NCBI GenBank assembly: GCA_003517945.1
Contig: DOZP01000152.1
Coordinates: 1 to 7,930 of the forward strand
DNA: 7,930 nucleotides
Direction: 5' to 3'
Source: Porphyromonadaceae bacterium
GTDB lineage: Bacteria; Bacteroidota; Bacteroidia; Bacteroidales; Tannerellaceae
Shown here: positions 7,454 through 7,930 of the stretch, in pieces
Layout of the letters: every line of letters begins with the position of its first letter
How positions within the stretch are numbered: position 1 is the stretch's first letter
Translations under genes and position numbers: made by a program
The notes under the pieces: generated by a model
What the model was told of the DNA's origin: nothing
Seen by the model: only the letters and a program-made list of their open reading frames with translations
Databases searched by the model: none

Positions 7454-7729
7454 ATGACACAAAAAATACAGTTCCACAAGATGCATGGTTCAGGCAACGA
7501 CTATATCTATATAAATACCTTAAAATATACAATTGTCAATCCCGAAGAAAAAGCCATACACCGGAGCAAATATCATACCGGCATAGGCTCCGACGGACTT
7601 GTATTAATCGGAAAATCAGATAAAGCAGATTTCGGAAGCAATGGCCGAAAGAACCAAATTTTCTACGTATATTTGCTCCTCCATTCCAATATGCGAATTA
7701 AAAACAACAACATAAAACAATCAATTTAA
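7454..7729 (+). pseudogene. dapF: truncated diaminopimelate epimerase (DapF N-terminal remnant)
   Basis: Residues 1-60 read as the start of DapF, which interconverts LL- and meso-diaminopimelate for lysine and peptidoglycan synthesis. [13 protein letters not shown] (9-21) includes the conserved substrate-binding Asn, and [12 protein letters not shown] (41-52) is the family motif. After KADF (57-60) the similarity stops: the expected segment with NADGSE and the first catalytic Cys is absent, and the frame ends at residue 91. Normal DapF is about 270-280 residues, with two catalytic cysteines; both are missing here, so the product cannot be an epimerase. The other two frames after the break do not restore DapF, so this is a deletion or rearrangement rather than a single frameshift. 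ATG 7454 is chosen because it follows the promoter and begins the homology. The 31-residue tail is low-complexity and overlaps the apparent asnA promoter, so it is probably former intergenic DNA. An intact dapF may exist elsewhere in the genome. Confidence 0.85.
7668..7675 (+). promoter_or_regulatory. candidate -7 element (TATATTTG) for asnA
   Basis: This is an exact TAnnTTTG match 67 bases before the asnA ATG, inside the tail of the truncated dapF frame. A start near 7680 would leave an A-rich leader of about 60 bases, usual for Bacteroidetes. No -33 TTTG is seen at the expected distance; that part may have been lost with the rest of the sequence at the junction. Confidence 0.5.
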
Positions 7730-7742
7730 AACTATTAAAAAT

Positions 7743-7930
7743 ATGTCACTGATTATTCCCAAAAACTACAAGCAAACACTGATGCCGGAAACAACGGAAT
7801 TGGCTATCCAGATGTTGAAACGTACATTTCAGGAGAAACTCTCGCAGGAACTTCGCCTGCGTAGAGTAACCGCGCCGTTATTCGTTCTTTCGGGTACGGG
7901 TATCAACGACGACCTGAACGGCGTTGAACG
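7743..7930 (+). CDS. asnA: aspartate-ammonia ligase AsnA (5' part, cut by window edge)
   Basis: Sixty-two codons are present from ATG 7743. The segment ELRLRRVTAPLFVLSGTGIN (36-55) followed by DDLNGVE (56-62) matches the N-terminus of ammonia-dependent asparagine synthetase, corresponding to the E. coli AsnA region [20 protein letters not shown] followed by DNLSGAE. The enzyme makes asparagine from aspartate, ammonia and ATP in the cytoplasm and is related to class II aminoacyl-tRNA synthetases; full length is about 330-345 residues. No Shine-Dalgarno site precedes the start, only an A-rich leader. It lies 13 bases after the stop of the dapF remnant, so the dapF promoter could also read into it. 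Confidence 0.92.
   Translation, partial: MSLIIPKNYKQTLMPETTELAIQMLKRTFQEKLSQELRLRRVTAPLFVLSGTGINDDLNGVE

Noticed and set aside
7634..7729. Residual dapF pieces (GS and NGR) in the tail, suggesting several small deletions
   Set aside because: The matches are two or three residues long and could be chance; a single junction followed by asnA upstream DNA is simpler.

Overview
The window looks like a chromosomal segment of a Bacteroidales-type bacterium (phylum Bacteroidota). The evidence is proteins that read like Bacteroidales family members, AT-rich gene starts mostly without Shine-Dalgarno sites, and several matches to the Bacteroidetes -7 promoter motif TAnnTTTG. One of these is paired with a correctly spaced -33 TTTG. 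No rRNA, tRNA, CRISPR array, insertion sequence or phage gene is visible. The species cannot be named from this sequence alone.

Layout: (1) bases 1-1208, minus strand, encode a TolC-family outer-membrane efflux protein whose C-terminal end lies beyond the left edge. (2) Bases 1209-1471 are a divergent intergenic region with nested inverted repeats. (3) Bases 1472-4405, plus strand, encode a full-length two-domain M16 (pitrilysin/insulinase-type) zinc protease with a signal peptide, followed by a hairpin that could be a terminator. (4) Bases 4531-7214 hold a two-gene operon: an NtrC-type response regulator with a sigma-54 activator domain, then a membrane-bound PAS histidine kinase that starts at TTG and overlaps the regulator's stop codon. 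(5) Bases 7215-7453 are intergenic and carry the best promoter in the window. (6) Bases 7454-7729 are a severely truncated dapF (diaminopimelate epimerase). (7) Bases 7743-7930 are the start of asnA (aspartate-ammonia ligase), cut by the right edge.

How the parts may work together: TolC efflux, a periplasmic metalloprotease and a sigma-54 two-component pair suggest envelope homeostasis. In Bacteroidetes this kind of regulator/kinase pair is often found near ABC-efflux operons that include TolC and HlyD proteins, so the pair may control the leftward efflux operon. That link is inference: no canonical -24/-12 promoter (GG-N10-GC) was found in the intergenic regions. The dapF remnant and asnA form a separate rightward unit. 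I saw no clear sign of an undescribed system. The items most worth a second look are the dapF truncation joined to the asnA promoter and the 38-bp dyad between tolC and the protease gene.
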